From Actinoplanes couchii (GTDB taxonomy: Bacteria > Actinomycetota > Actinomycetes > Mycobacteriales > Micromonosporaceae), in assembly GCF_016862075.1 (NCBI RefSeq), contig NZ_BOMG01000056.1:114177-178176 (forward strand): a stretch of DNA of 64,000 bases. Reading direction: 5' to 3'. The notes beneath the pieces were generated by a model. The model did no database searches, was not told the origin of the DNA, and was given only the letters and a program-made list of their open reading frames with translations. Positions 25,487 to 32,593 of the stretch are shown here, one piece after another. Position numbers and translations under genes: made by a program. Numbering within the stretch: position 1 is the stretch's first letter; the number at the start of each line of letters is the position of its first letter.

Positions 25487-27079
25487 ATGAGCTCCGCCGC
25501 CCCGGCTGCCCGCCGCACCCGCTGGATCGATCCCGCGGGCTGGCCGCTGCGCACCCGCATCGTCACCACCATGATCGCGCTGCTCGCGGTGCTGGGCCTG
25601 GTCGTCGGCGGCACCGCCGAGCTCTACCTCTACAACTCGCTGCACAAGCAGGTCGACACCGAGGTGGACGACCTGAGCCGGCGCATCGGCTTCAAGGATC
25701 TGGACAAGGGCGCCTTCGGTGATCCCGGCAAGAAGCCCCTCGGTCAGCAGCCCGACAACGACCCGTCCACGAAGCAGGCCAACAACCTTCCCGGTGGCAT
25801 CCCCCGGGACGCGATCGTCCTGCAGAAGTTGACGGACGGCACGTTCGACGGTGGTGTGCTCAAGTTCCAGCCCACCGTCCCCGACGAGGTGCAGACCCTC
25901 AGCGCCACGGCTCTGGCGACCGTGATCGAGGACGTCCCGGCGGACGGCAGCAAGGCCGACGTCTCGGTCGGTGACGGCTTGCCGCAGTACCGGATGAAGA
26001 AGGTCACCAAGGACACCGGCGACGTCTACTACATCGGGATCTCCCTGAAGGAGTCGAACAGCACCCTGCTCCAGGTGGCCCTGTTCACCGGCTGTGTGAT
26101 TCTCGGATCGCTGATCATCGCGGGCTGGGGTGGGGCGCTCATCGTCCGCCGTACCCTGATGCCTCTCGATCGGGTCGCGGCGACCGCGACCCGGGTCTCC
26201 GAGCTGCGCCTGGACCGCGGCGAGGTGCAACTCGCGCAGCGGGTGCCCGAGCAGGACACCGATCCCCGCACCGAGGTCGGCCAGGTCGGCGCCGCCCTGA
26301 ACCGGATGCTCGACCACGTCGGCAACGCCCTGGAGGCGCGGCACGCGAGCGAGATGCAGGTCCGCCAGTTCGTCGCGGACGCCAGCCACGAGCTGCGCAC
26401 CCCGCTGGCCGCGATCCGTGGGTACGCCGAGTTGAGCCGCCGCAGCCGCAAGCCGATCCCGGACGAGATCGCGCACGTGCTGACCCGGGTCGAGTCCGAG
26501 GCGAAGCGGATGACCGCCCTGGTCGAGGACCTGCTGCTGCTGGCCCGTCTGGACGCCGGCCGGCCCCTCGCACAGGACCCGGTGGACCTGACCATGCTGG
26601 CCGTCGACGCGACGAGTGACGCGCACGCCGCCGGCCCGCGGCACTACTGGCAGCTGGACCTGCCGGAGGAGCCGGTCACCGTGATCGGCGACGGCGCCCG
26701 GCTGCACCAGGTGGTGGCGAACCTGCTGGCCAACGCCCGCACGCACACGCCGGAGGGCTCGACCGTCACGGTCAAGGTCGGTTCGGTGCCGAACGCCGCC
26801 GTGGTCCAGGTGATCGACAACGGTCCCGGCATCCAGCAGGACCTGGTGCCGCGCATCTTCGAGCGGTTCGCCCGGGGCGACAGCTCCCGGTCCCGGGCGG
26901 CCGGCAGCACCGGTCTGGGCCTGTCGATCGTGCACGCCGTGGTCACGTCACATCGTGGGAAGGTGGGTGTGCAGAGCCGCCCTGGTCAGACCATATTCAC
27001 GGTGATGCTTCCGCTCGGCCCGCCTCCTGTCGTCCCAACAGCTGAACAACGGCCGCAGATGCTGCATCCGGTCCGGTGA
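25487..27079 (+). CDS. Two-component sensor histidine kinase
   Basis: A 530-residue membrane kinase, the partner of the regulator just upstream. Spans are at about 25-46 and 197-221, flanking a 150-residue extracellular sensor of no recognised family. HAMP follows, then HisKA with His301 in ASHELRTPLAAIRGYAEL. The ATPase domain has an N-box (HQVVANLLANARTH), DNGPGI and GLGLSIV. It resembles TcrY/TrcS/MprB. The last codons run close to the promoter of the aro attenuator (-10 at 27086). Confidence 0.94.
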   Translation: MSSAAPAARRTRWIDPAGWPLRTRIVTTMIALLAVLGLVVGGTAELYLYNSLHKQVDTEVDDLSRRIGFKDLDKGAFGDPGKKPLGQQPDNDPSTKQANNLPGGIPRDAIVLQKLTDGTFDGGVLKFQPTVPDEVQTLSATALATVIEDVPADGSKADVSVGDGLPQYRMKKVTKDTGDVYYIGISLKESNSTLLQVALFTGCVILGSLIIAGWGGALIVRRTLMPLDRVAATATRVSELRLDRGEVQLAQRVPEQDTDPRTEVGQVGAALNRMLDHVGNALEARHASEMQVRQFVADASHELRTPLAAIRGYAELSRRSRKPIPDEIAHVLTRVESEAKRMTALVEDLLLLARLDAGRPLAQDPVDLTMLAVDATSDAHAAGPRHYWQLDLPEEPVTVIGDGARLHQVVANLLANARTHTPEGSTVTVKVGSVPNAAVVQVIDNGPGIQQDLVPRIFERFARGDSSRSRAAGSTGLGLSIVHAVVTSHRGKVGVQSRPGQTIFTVMLPLGPPPVVPTAEQRPQMLHPVR

Positions 27080-27085
27080 TGCGGC

Positions 27086-27091
27086 TATGCT
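27086..27091 (+). promoter_or_regulatory. -10 hexamer TATGCT of the DAHP synthase attenuator
   Basis: TATGCT is followed after 7 nt by the ATG of the leader peptide (27099). The transcript is therefore predicted to start at or beside that ATG. No -35 consensus is evident. Confidence 0.5.
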
Positions 27092-27098
27092 GGCGGGC

Positions 27099-27170
27099 AT
27101 GTCTCGGATGTGGTCCTTCTATTGGTTTACGAGGCCGGCTCAAGCCGGTGCCTCGGCCATGACCGCATGA
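27099..27170 (+). CDS. Aromatic-rich attenuator leader peptide of DAHP synthase
   Basis: A 23-codon ORF starting MSRMWSFYWFTR. Codons 5-10 are Trp-Ser-Phe-Tyr-Trp-Phe, so five of six specify the end products of the pathway that the next gene starts. No Shine-Dalgarno is visible, but a -10 lies 7 nt upstream, so it is probably translated leaderless. ATG 27087 is an in-frame alternative. Stalling at the aromatic codons (27111-27128) would occlude the hairpin at 27131-27154 and alter folding upstream of the terminator at 27196. Confidence 0.8.
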   Translation: MSRMWSFYWFTRPAQAGASAMTA

Positions 27171-27227
27171 CCTGAGACACCCGCCAGAGCCGGCGAAGGC
27201 AGCGACGAAGTCGCTGCCTTTTTGTTT
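27131..27227 (+). promoter_or_regulatory. Transcription attenuator with intrinsic terminator
   Basis: Directly after the aromatic codons, CCGGC (27135-27139) pairs with GCCGG (27144-27148), with GAGG/CCTC extending the stem. GCCGG can alternatively pair with CCGGC at 27190-27194. The terminator has an 11-bp stem, AAGGCAGCGAC (27196-27206) with 27210-27220, a GAA loop and TTTTTGTTT. AGAGCCGG (27186-27193) is also complementary to CCGGCTCT (27240-27247). Leader peptide, competing hairpins and a U-tract terminator are the parts of a classical attenuator. Confidence 0.8.
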
Positions 27228-27276
27228 GCCCCGAGCAAACCGGCTCTGACGCAGGGCCGGTCGAAGGAGAGAGACC

Positions 27277-28341
27277 ATGACCGCCCCTGAGGTACAGCGC
27301 GTTCGGGACCAGCGCATCGAGAAGGTCGTCCCGCTGATGAGCCCGGCTCTGCTGCACCACGAGTTGCCGCTGACCAGCGAGTGCCACGACACCGTGCTGG
27401 AGGGCCGTAAGCAGGTCGAGGATGTCCTGAACGGCCGAGATCAACGCCTGATCGTGGTCGTCGGCCCGTGTTCGGTGCACGATCCGGTGGCCGCCGGCGA
27501 GTACGCGGACCGGCTCGAGCTGGAGGCCGAGCGGCTCAAGGAGGACCTGCTGATCGTGATGCGGGTGTACTTCGAGAAGCCGCGTTCCACGGTCGGCTGG
27601 AAGGGCCTGATCATGGACCCGGCCCTGGACGGCTCGGGTGACGTCGGCGCCGGTCTGCGGATCGCCCGCAAGCTGCTGCTGGAGGTCGTGGACCGGGGTC
27701 TGCCGGTGGCCGTGGAGTTCCTCGACCCGATCACCCCGCAGTACATCGCGGACACCGTGGCCTGGGGTGCGATCGGCGCCCGGACGGTCGAGTCGCAGGT
27801 GCACCGCCAGCTCTCGTCCGGTCTGTCGATGCCGATCGGGATGAAGAACCGCCCGGACGGCAGCGTCTCCACCGCGGTCGACGCGATCCAGGCCGCCGAG
27901 GCGAAGCACGTCTTCCCCGGCATCGACTACTCGGGCACCCCGGCGATCCTGCACACCGCCGGCAACCCGGACTGCCATCTGGTGCTGCGCGGTGGCGGCG
28001 GCAAGCCGAACTACAGCGCCGAGGACGTCGAGTCGTCGCTGGCGCTGCTGCGCAAGGCCGGCCTGCCGGAGCGTCTGGTGATCGACTGCTCGCACGGCAA
28101 CAGCAGCAAGGACCACAACCGGCAGCCGATCGTGGCCGAGGACATCGCCCGGCAGATGGAGGCCGGTCAGCACGCGATCAGCGGCGTGATGCTGGAGAGC
28201 TTCCTGGAGCCGGGCCGGCAGGATCTGGGCGGCGAGCTGACCTACGGCCAGTCGGTCACCGACGCCTGCATGGGCTGGGACGCCACGGTGAGCGTGCTGG
28301 AGCGGCTGGCGGCCGCGTCCGCGAAGCGCCGCACGCTCTGA
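27277..28341 (+). CDS. aroF: 3-deoxy-7-phosphoheptulonate synthase, class I
   Basis: A 354-residue class I DAHP synthase. It condenses phosphoenolpyruvate with erythrose 4-phosphate, the first committed step of aromatic amino acid biosynthesis. Signature strings are VVVGPCSVHD, MRVYFEKPRSTVGWKGL, GARTVESQVHR, the PIGMKN loop and DCSHGNSSKDH (metal-binding His). The length matches E. coli AroF/G/H (350-356), so the symbol aroF is by type, not proven orthology. A Shine-Dalgarno GAAGGAGAG precedes the ATG. Its expression is predicted to be set by the aromatic attenuator upstream. Confidence 0.95.
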   Translation: MTAPEVQRVRDQRIEKVVPLMSPALLHHELPLTSECHDTVLEGRKQVEDVLNGRDQRLIVVVGPCSVHDPVAAGEYADRLELEAERLKEDLLIVMRVYFEKPRSTVGWKGLIMDPALDGSGDVGAGLRIARKLLLEVVDRGLPVAVEFLDPITPQYIADTVAWGAIGARTVESQVHRQLSSGLSMPIGMKNRPDGSVSTAVDAIQAAEAKHVFPGIDYSGTPAILHTAGNPDCHLVLRGGGGKPNYSAEDVESSLALLRKAGLPERLVIDCSHGNSSKDHNRQPIVAEDIARQMEAGQHAISGVMLESFLEPGRQDLGGELTYGQSVTDACMGWDATVSVLERLAAASAKRRTL

Positions 28342-28350
28342 AGCAGCGAC

Positions 28351-28381
28351 CCCCTGTGAGTCCGATGGGGACTCACAGGGG
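28351..28381 (+). terminator. Terminator of the DAHP synthase gene
   Basis: CCCCTGTGAGTCC (28351-28363) pairs with GGACTCACAGGGG (28369-28381): a 13-bp stem with a 5-nt loop, starting 10 nt after the stop. There is no T-tract. Confidence 0.8.
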
Positions 28382-28434
28382 TCACACAGGGACGTGACAA
28401 GAGCGGGACAGGGCCCCGGCGAACCGTTGGCCCG

Positions 28435-30387
28435 GTGAACTCCCGCTGGGTCCGCCCCTCCCTGTGCCTCCTGTTGCTGTCCACCGCGGTGCTCTACCTC
28501 TGGGGCCTGTCCGAGTCCGGCTGGGCCAACGCGTTCTACTCGGCGGCCGTGCAGGCCGGTTCGGAGAGCTGGACGGCGTTCTTCTTCGGTTCCTCGGACG
28601 CCGCCAACGCGATCACCGTCGACAAGACACCCGCCTCGCTCTGGATCATGGCGCTGTCGGTGCGGATCTTCGGTCTCAGCTCGTGGAGCATCCTGGTCCC
28701 GCAGGCACTTCTCGGAGTTGCCACGACCGGTTTGCTGTACGCCACGGTGAAGCGCTCCTTCGGTCCCGCCGCCGGGCTGCTGGCCGGTGCGATCTCGGCG
28801 CTGACCCCGGTGGCGGTGCTGATGTTCCGTTTCAACAACCCGGACGCGCTGCTGGTGCTGCTGATGGTCGGCGGGGCGTACACGATCCTGCGCGCCGTCG
28901 AGTCGGGCGCCACCAGGTGGGTGGTGCTGACCGGCGTGCTGATCGGGTTCGCGTTCCTGGCCAAGCAGTTGCAGGCGCTGCTGGTGGTGCCGGCGTTCGG
29001 CCTGGCGTACCTGATCGCCGGCCCGCCGAAGCTGGGCAGGCGCTTCGTTCAGCTGCTGCTGGCACTGGTCGCGATGGTGGTGTCCGCCGGGTGGTACATC
29101 GCCGTCGTCGAGCTGGTGCCGGCGTCGATGCGCCCGTACATCGGCGGTTCGCAGAACAACAGCCTGCTCGAACTCACCCTCGGTTACAACGGTCTGGGCC
29201 GGCTCAACGGCGAGGAGTCCGGCAGTGTCGGCAACGCCACGAGCCGGCTGAGCGAGGTCGGCCTGAGCCGTCTGTTCAACAGCGCGCAGGGCGGTCAGAT
29301 CTCCTGGCTGCTGCCGGCCGCGCTGATCATGCTGGCCGCCGGTCTGGCGCTCACCGCCCGGCGGGCCCGCACCGACGTCCAGCGGGCCGCGCTCGTGGTC
29401 TGGGGCATGTGGCTGCTGGTCACCGGGCTGATCTTCAGCTACATGCAGGGCATCTTCCACGCGTACTACACGGTGGCCCTGGCCCCGGCGATCGGCGCGG
29501 TGGTCGCGATGGGCGCCGCGCTGCTGTGGAAGAGGCGCACCGAACTGTTCGCGGCGCTCACCCTGGCCGCGGCGATCGGGGTGACCGCCTGGTGGTCGTG
29601 GACGCTGCTCGGCCGTAGTTCCGACTTCGTGCCGTGGCTGCGCCTGCCGATCCTGATCGCCGGGTTGCTGGCGGCGGTCGCGGTGGTCCTCTCGGTCCGG
29701 CTCACGGCGCGGCTGGCAGTGGTCGCCGCGACCGTCGCGGCGGTCGCCGGTCTGGCCGGGCCGGCTGCGTACGCGGCGCAGACCGTCTCCGAACCGCACA
29801 CCGGCTCGATCCCGACCGCCGGCCCGTCGGTCTCCGGCGGACGGGGCGGTTTCCCGGGCGGCGGTGGCGGCATGAACGGCGGCGGCCGGAACCGCGGTGG
29901 CCAGAACAATGCCCGGGACGGCGGTGGCTTCCCCGGCGGCGGCCCCGGCCGCGGATCCACGCCTGATGAGAGCGCTCAGGGCGGCCGGGGAACACGCGGT
30001 GGCGGCGGCAACAGCGGCCTGCTCGACGCCAGCGAGGTCAGCGCCGAGGTGAAGGCCCTGCTGGAGACGAACGCCGGCGACTACACCTGGGTGGCCGCGG
30101 CGATCGGCTCGCAGAACGCGTCCGGCTACCAGCTGGAGACGCAGCAGCCGGTGATGGCGGTCGGCGGGTTCAACGGCACCGACCCGTCCCCGACCCTTGC
30201 CGAGTTCCAGCAGTACGTCGCCGACGGAAAGATCCACTACTTCATCGCCGGCGGCGGTTTCGCCCGCAACGGTGGTAACGGCGGCAGCAACGAGAGCGGC
30301 CGGATCTCCGCGTGGGTGTCCGCGAACTTCACCGCGCAAACGGTCGGCGGCGCCACCCTCTACGACCTGACGGCGGTGAACCGATGA
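28435..30387 (+). CDS. Glycosyltransferase family 39 (YkcB-like) membrane protein
   Basis: A 650-residue polytopic GT-C transferase that uses a polyprenyl-phosphate sugar. It has about 12 hydrophobic helices in residues 1-455. The first extracellular loop is long and carries the catalytic acidic region (conserved DKTPASLWIMAL). Residues about 468-529 are a Gly/Arg/Asn-rich linker (GGFPGGGGGMNGGG-like). The end (530-650) is a soluble extracytoplasmic domain as in B. subtilis YkcB relatives. The GTG start is used. The stop overlaps the next ATG (ATGA, 30384-30387), making an operon with a polyprenyl-phosphate glycosyltransferase, the expected donor maker. Confidence 0.88.
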   Translation: MNSRWVRPSLCLLLLSTAVLYLWGLSESGWANAFYSAAVQAGSESWTAFFFGSSDAANAITVDKTPASLWIMALSVRIFGLSSWSILVPQALLGVATTGLLYATVKRSFGPAAGLLAGAISALTPVAVLMFRFNNPDALLVLLMVGGAYTILRAVESGATRWVVLTGVLIGFAFLAKQLQALLVVPAFGLAYLIAGPPKLGRRFVQLLLALVAMVVSAGWYIAVVELVPASMRPYIGGSQNNSLLELTLGYNGLGRLNGEESGSVGNATSRLSEVGLSRLFNSAQGGQISWLLPAALIMLAAGLALTARRARTDVQRAALVVWGMWLLVTGLIFSYMQGIFHAYYTVALAPAIGAVVAMGAALLWKRRTELFAALTLAAAIGVTAWWSWTLLGRSSDFVPWLRLPILIAGLLAAVAVVLSVRLTARLAVVAATVAAVAGLAGPAAYAAQTVSEPHTGSIPTAGPSVSGGRGGFPGGGGGMNGGGRNRGGQNNARDGGGFPGGGPGRGSTPDESAQGGRGTRGGGGNSGLLDASEVSAEVKALLETNAGDYTWVAAAIGSQNASGYQLETQQPVMAVGGFNGTDPSPTLAEFQQYVADGKIHYFIAGGGFARNGGNGGSNESGRISAWVSANFTAQTVGGATLYDLTAVNR

Positions 30388-31217
30388 CCCTGTCCACCCT
30401 GCCCTCGTCCGGCACCGGTCACAGCCGGGTCGCGGCGCCGGTCCTCGACGTGGTGATCCCGGTCCACAACGAGGAGGTGGATCTGGAACCGGGTGTCCGG
30501 CGGCTGCACGCCTATCTGGCGGAGAGCTTCCCGTACCGGTTCCGGATCACCATCGCCGACAACGCGAGCATCGACGGCACCGCGCGGATGGCGCATCGCC
30601 TGGCGCAGACGTTCCCCGAGGTCGAGGCGGTGCACCTGCCGGAGAAGGGGCGCGGACGGGCGCTCAAGCACGTCTGGTCGCACTCCGACGCCGCGGTCCT
30701 GGCGTACATGGACGTGGATCTGTCCACCGATCTCGGCGCCCTGCTGCCGCTGGTGGCGCCGCTGATCTCGGGGCACTCGGACCTGGCGATCGGGTCGCGG
30801 CTGGCGCGTGGCTCGCGGGTGGTCCGCGGCGCTAAACGGGAGCTGATCTCCCGGGGTTACAACCTGCTGCTGCGGGGCGCGCTGGCCGCCCGGTTCTCCG
30901 ACGCGCAGTGCGGTTTCAAGGCGATCCGGTCCGATGTGGCCGGACGGCTGCTGCCGATGGTCGAGGATCCGGGCTGGTTCTTCGACACCGAGCTGCTGGT
31001 GCTCGCCGAACGGGCCGGGCTGCGCATCCACGAGGTGCCGGTGGACTGGGTGGACGATCCGGACAGCCGGGTGGACATCGTGGCGACGGCGGTGGCCGAC
31101 CTGAAGGGGATCGTCCGGGTGGCCCGCGCGCTGAGTACCGGCCGGTTACCGCTGGCGACTCTGCGTGCGCAGCTGGGCCGTGACCCGCTGTCGTGGCGGG
31201 TGAGCCGGCCGCACTGA
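30384..31217 (+). CDS. GT2 polyprenyl-phosphate glycosyltransferase (YkcC/DPM1-like)
   Basis: A 277-residue GT-A enzyme of the dolichol-phosphate mannosyltransferase type, without the C-terminal membrane helices of GtrB. VVIPVHNEE opens the fold. MDVDLSTDL is the DxD-containing nucleotide-sugar site. SDAQCGFKAIR matches the conserved DxQCGFK motif of DPM1 enzymes. It is expected to load a sugar on undecaprenyl phosphate for the GT39 enzyme encoded just before. Start ATG 30384 overlaps the previous stop. Confidence 0.88.
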   Translation: MTLSTLPSSGTGHSRVAAPVLDVVIPVHNEEVDLEPGVRRLHAYLAESFPYRFRITIADNASIDGTARMAHRLAQTFPEVEAVHLPEKGRGRALKHVWSHSDAAVLAYMDVDLSTDLGALLPLVAPLISGHSDLAIGSRLARGSRVVRGAKRELISRGYNLLLRGALAARFSDAQCGFKAIRSDVAGRLLPMVEDPGWFFDTELLVLAERAGLRIHEVPVDWVDDPDSRVDIVATAVADLKGIVRVARALSTGRLPLATLRAQLGRDPLSWRVSRPH

Positions 31218-31395
31218 TCGTGATCCGCCGCGTCACCCCTGAGATGCCGTGCTGAGCGGGACCGGCCGTAATTCCTGATCAACTGGACCGTTGTACCCGA
31301 AGTCGCGGGATTTCAACAGGTCCTGTTGTCCGGAACACAACGGACCGAAAATTCGGCACACGCAGACGTATCACGAACGCAACTCAGAGGTAACA

Positions 31396-31461
31396 ATGAG
31401 CACTGATCGGGATCTGCACATCTCGATCCATGCTTCACCGGCGCGGCAGACCGGAAGGTAG
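31396..31461 (+). CDS. Possible 21-codon leader ORF before the DUF3040 gene
   Basis: ATG at 31396 is preceded by AGAGG five nt upstream. The frame (MSTDRDLHISIHASPARQTG) stops with TAG at 31459-31461, overlapping the Shine-Dalgarno GGAAGG (31453-31458) of the next gene. It could couple translation to the DUF3040 gene, or be chance. The rest of the 249-bp gap from 31218 shows no other gene. Confidence 0.35.
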   Translation: MSTDRDLHISIHASPARQTGR

Positions 31462-31466
31462 CGATC

Positions 31467-31763
31467 ATGCTCAGCAAAGAGGACACCCGGCGGCTGGCAG
31501 CCCTGGAACGCCAATTACGGCGTGACGATCCCGATTTCTGTGCCCGGATGGGCGGCGGAAACTTCAGCGTGTCATCAACCGGTCGCCCTCCGCTACCACT
31601 GTTCGTGGTGGCCGCCGTGATCACCGTGACCGCTGTCGTCCTGGGAGCGGTCGGCTGGTGGATCGCCACCTCGATCGTCGGGGCGTGGGCCGTGATCACC
31701 CTGTCCGCGGCGATCCAGCGACTGCGCCGGCAGCGCGCCGAAACCGCGTACCGGCAAGCCTGA
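31467..31763 (+). CDS. DUF3040 small membrane protein
   Basis: A 98-residue protein with the DUF3040 pattern: an amphipathic N-terminus with charged residues (MLSKEDTRRLAALERQLRRD-like, then DPDFCARM), two hydrophobic segments (about 45-62 and 66-83) and a basic end. The family is actinobacterial and of unknown function. GGAAGG lies 8 nt upstream. It is convergent with the next membrane protein, 18 bp apart. Confidence 0.8.
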   Translation: MLSKEDTRRLAALERQLRRDDPDFCARMGGGNFSVSSTGRPPLPLFVVAAVITVTAVVLGAVGWWIATSIVGAWAVITLSAAIQRLRRQRAETAYRQA

Positions 31764-31781
31764 AAAAGTGTTGAAAAGGTC

Positions 31782-32498
31782 TTAAGTGCTGGTCGCGGCC
31801 TGGCTCTCGAACCGGCGGACGATCTCGACCAGCGCCCGGACCTGCCGCAGGACCGCGTCCGGCTCGGTGGACCGGTGCGGGCCCGCGCCGATGTCGACGA
31901 TCGCGTCCGCCCGCACCCCGACCATGTTCAGCGGGCGGCGGTAGAGCGGCTCCTGCGCGGTGGCCCACTTGACGAAGGACCGGGACGGTTCGGGCAGGTA
32001 GACGATCCACGCCGTGCGCAGCGCCCCGGTGTCCGGTTTGCGGAAGTCGAAGACCACGAACTCCAGGTCGTCGAGGAAACCGCGCAGCACCGCGTAGGCC
32101 GGCTGGTCCTCGCCGAAGTCGGGGGTGTCGCTCCACGCCTCCAGCAGATCGCCGTCGACGTCGAGGAACTGCCAGCCGTTGCGGCGGGCGAGTTCGATCC
32201 GGTCGCCGACCCCGGCCGACTGCGGAACCGACCGGTCGGCGAAGAACACCAGCCAGACACCCGCGGCGGCGATCAGGCCACCGGCACCGAGAGTGAGCCG
32301 GCCCGCGAGACGGCCGATGCCGTCCGACTCCAGAGTGCGTGATGCGCCGTCACCGTAAGTGATGCATTGGCCGCCGACCTGTATCTCGGTAGCTCCACAG
32401 GACGCGCCGCCGTTCAGCAGCAGGATGACACCTAGGCAGAGAACTCCTAGTCCGACGATGAGGACGATCCACGAGGATCGACTCGTCCGGCCGTTCAT
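31782..32498 (-). CDS. Two-span membrane protein, unknown function
   Basis: A 238-residue protein with spans at about 10-29 and 65-87. A short Cys-containing extracytoplasmic loop between them has two cysteines (SCGATE and GQCITY), perhaps a disulphide. The C-terminal 140 residues are cytoplasmic, with WQFLDVDGDLLEAW and FVVFDFRKPDTGALRTAW, as in actinobacterial proteins with no named domain. GGGAGG sits 5 nt before the ATG. Confidence 0.6.
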   Translation of the reverse strand: MNGRTSRSSWIVLIVGLGVLCLGVILLLNGGASCGATEIQVGGQCITYGDGASRTLESDGIGRLAGRLTLGAGGLIAAAGVWLVFFADRSVPQSAGVGDRIELARRNGWQFLDVDGDLLEAWSDTPDFGEDQPAYAVLRGFLDDLEFVVFDFRKPDTGALRTAWIVYLPEPSRSFVKWATAQEPLYRRPLNMVGVRADAIVDIGAGPHRSTEPDAVLRQVRALVEIVRRFESQAATST

Positions 32499-32548
32499 CC
32501 AACCTCCCGTGTGCGGCTAGTGATCAAAGTACCGCTACAGGACGTGAA

Positions 32549-32576
32549 GAGGCCCCGGCCATACGGCGGGGGCCTC
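32549..32576. terminator. Terminator after the secreted nuclease gene
   Basis: GAGGCCCC (32549-32556) pairs with GGGGCCTC (32569-32576). Inside, GGCC/GGC can extend the pairing. It lies just past the stop of the nuclease gene at 32594. Confidence 0.7.
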
Positions 32577-32593
32577 GACATGTGCGCAGGTTG

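Noticed and set aside
27127..30339. Long minus-strand frame across DAHP synthase and the GT39 gene
   Set aside because: Antisense shadow of two well-identified plus-strand genes; no start or ribosome site.
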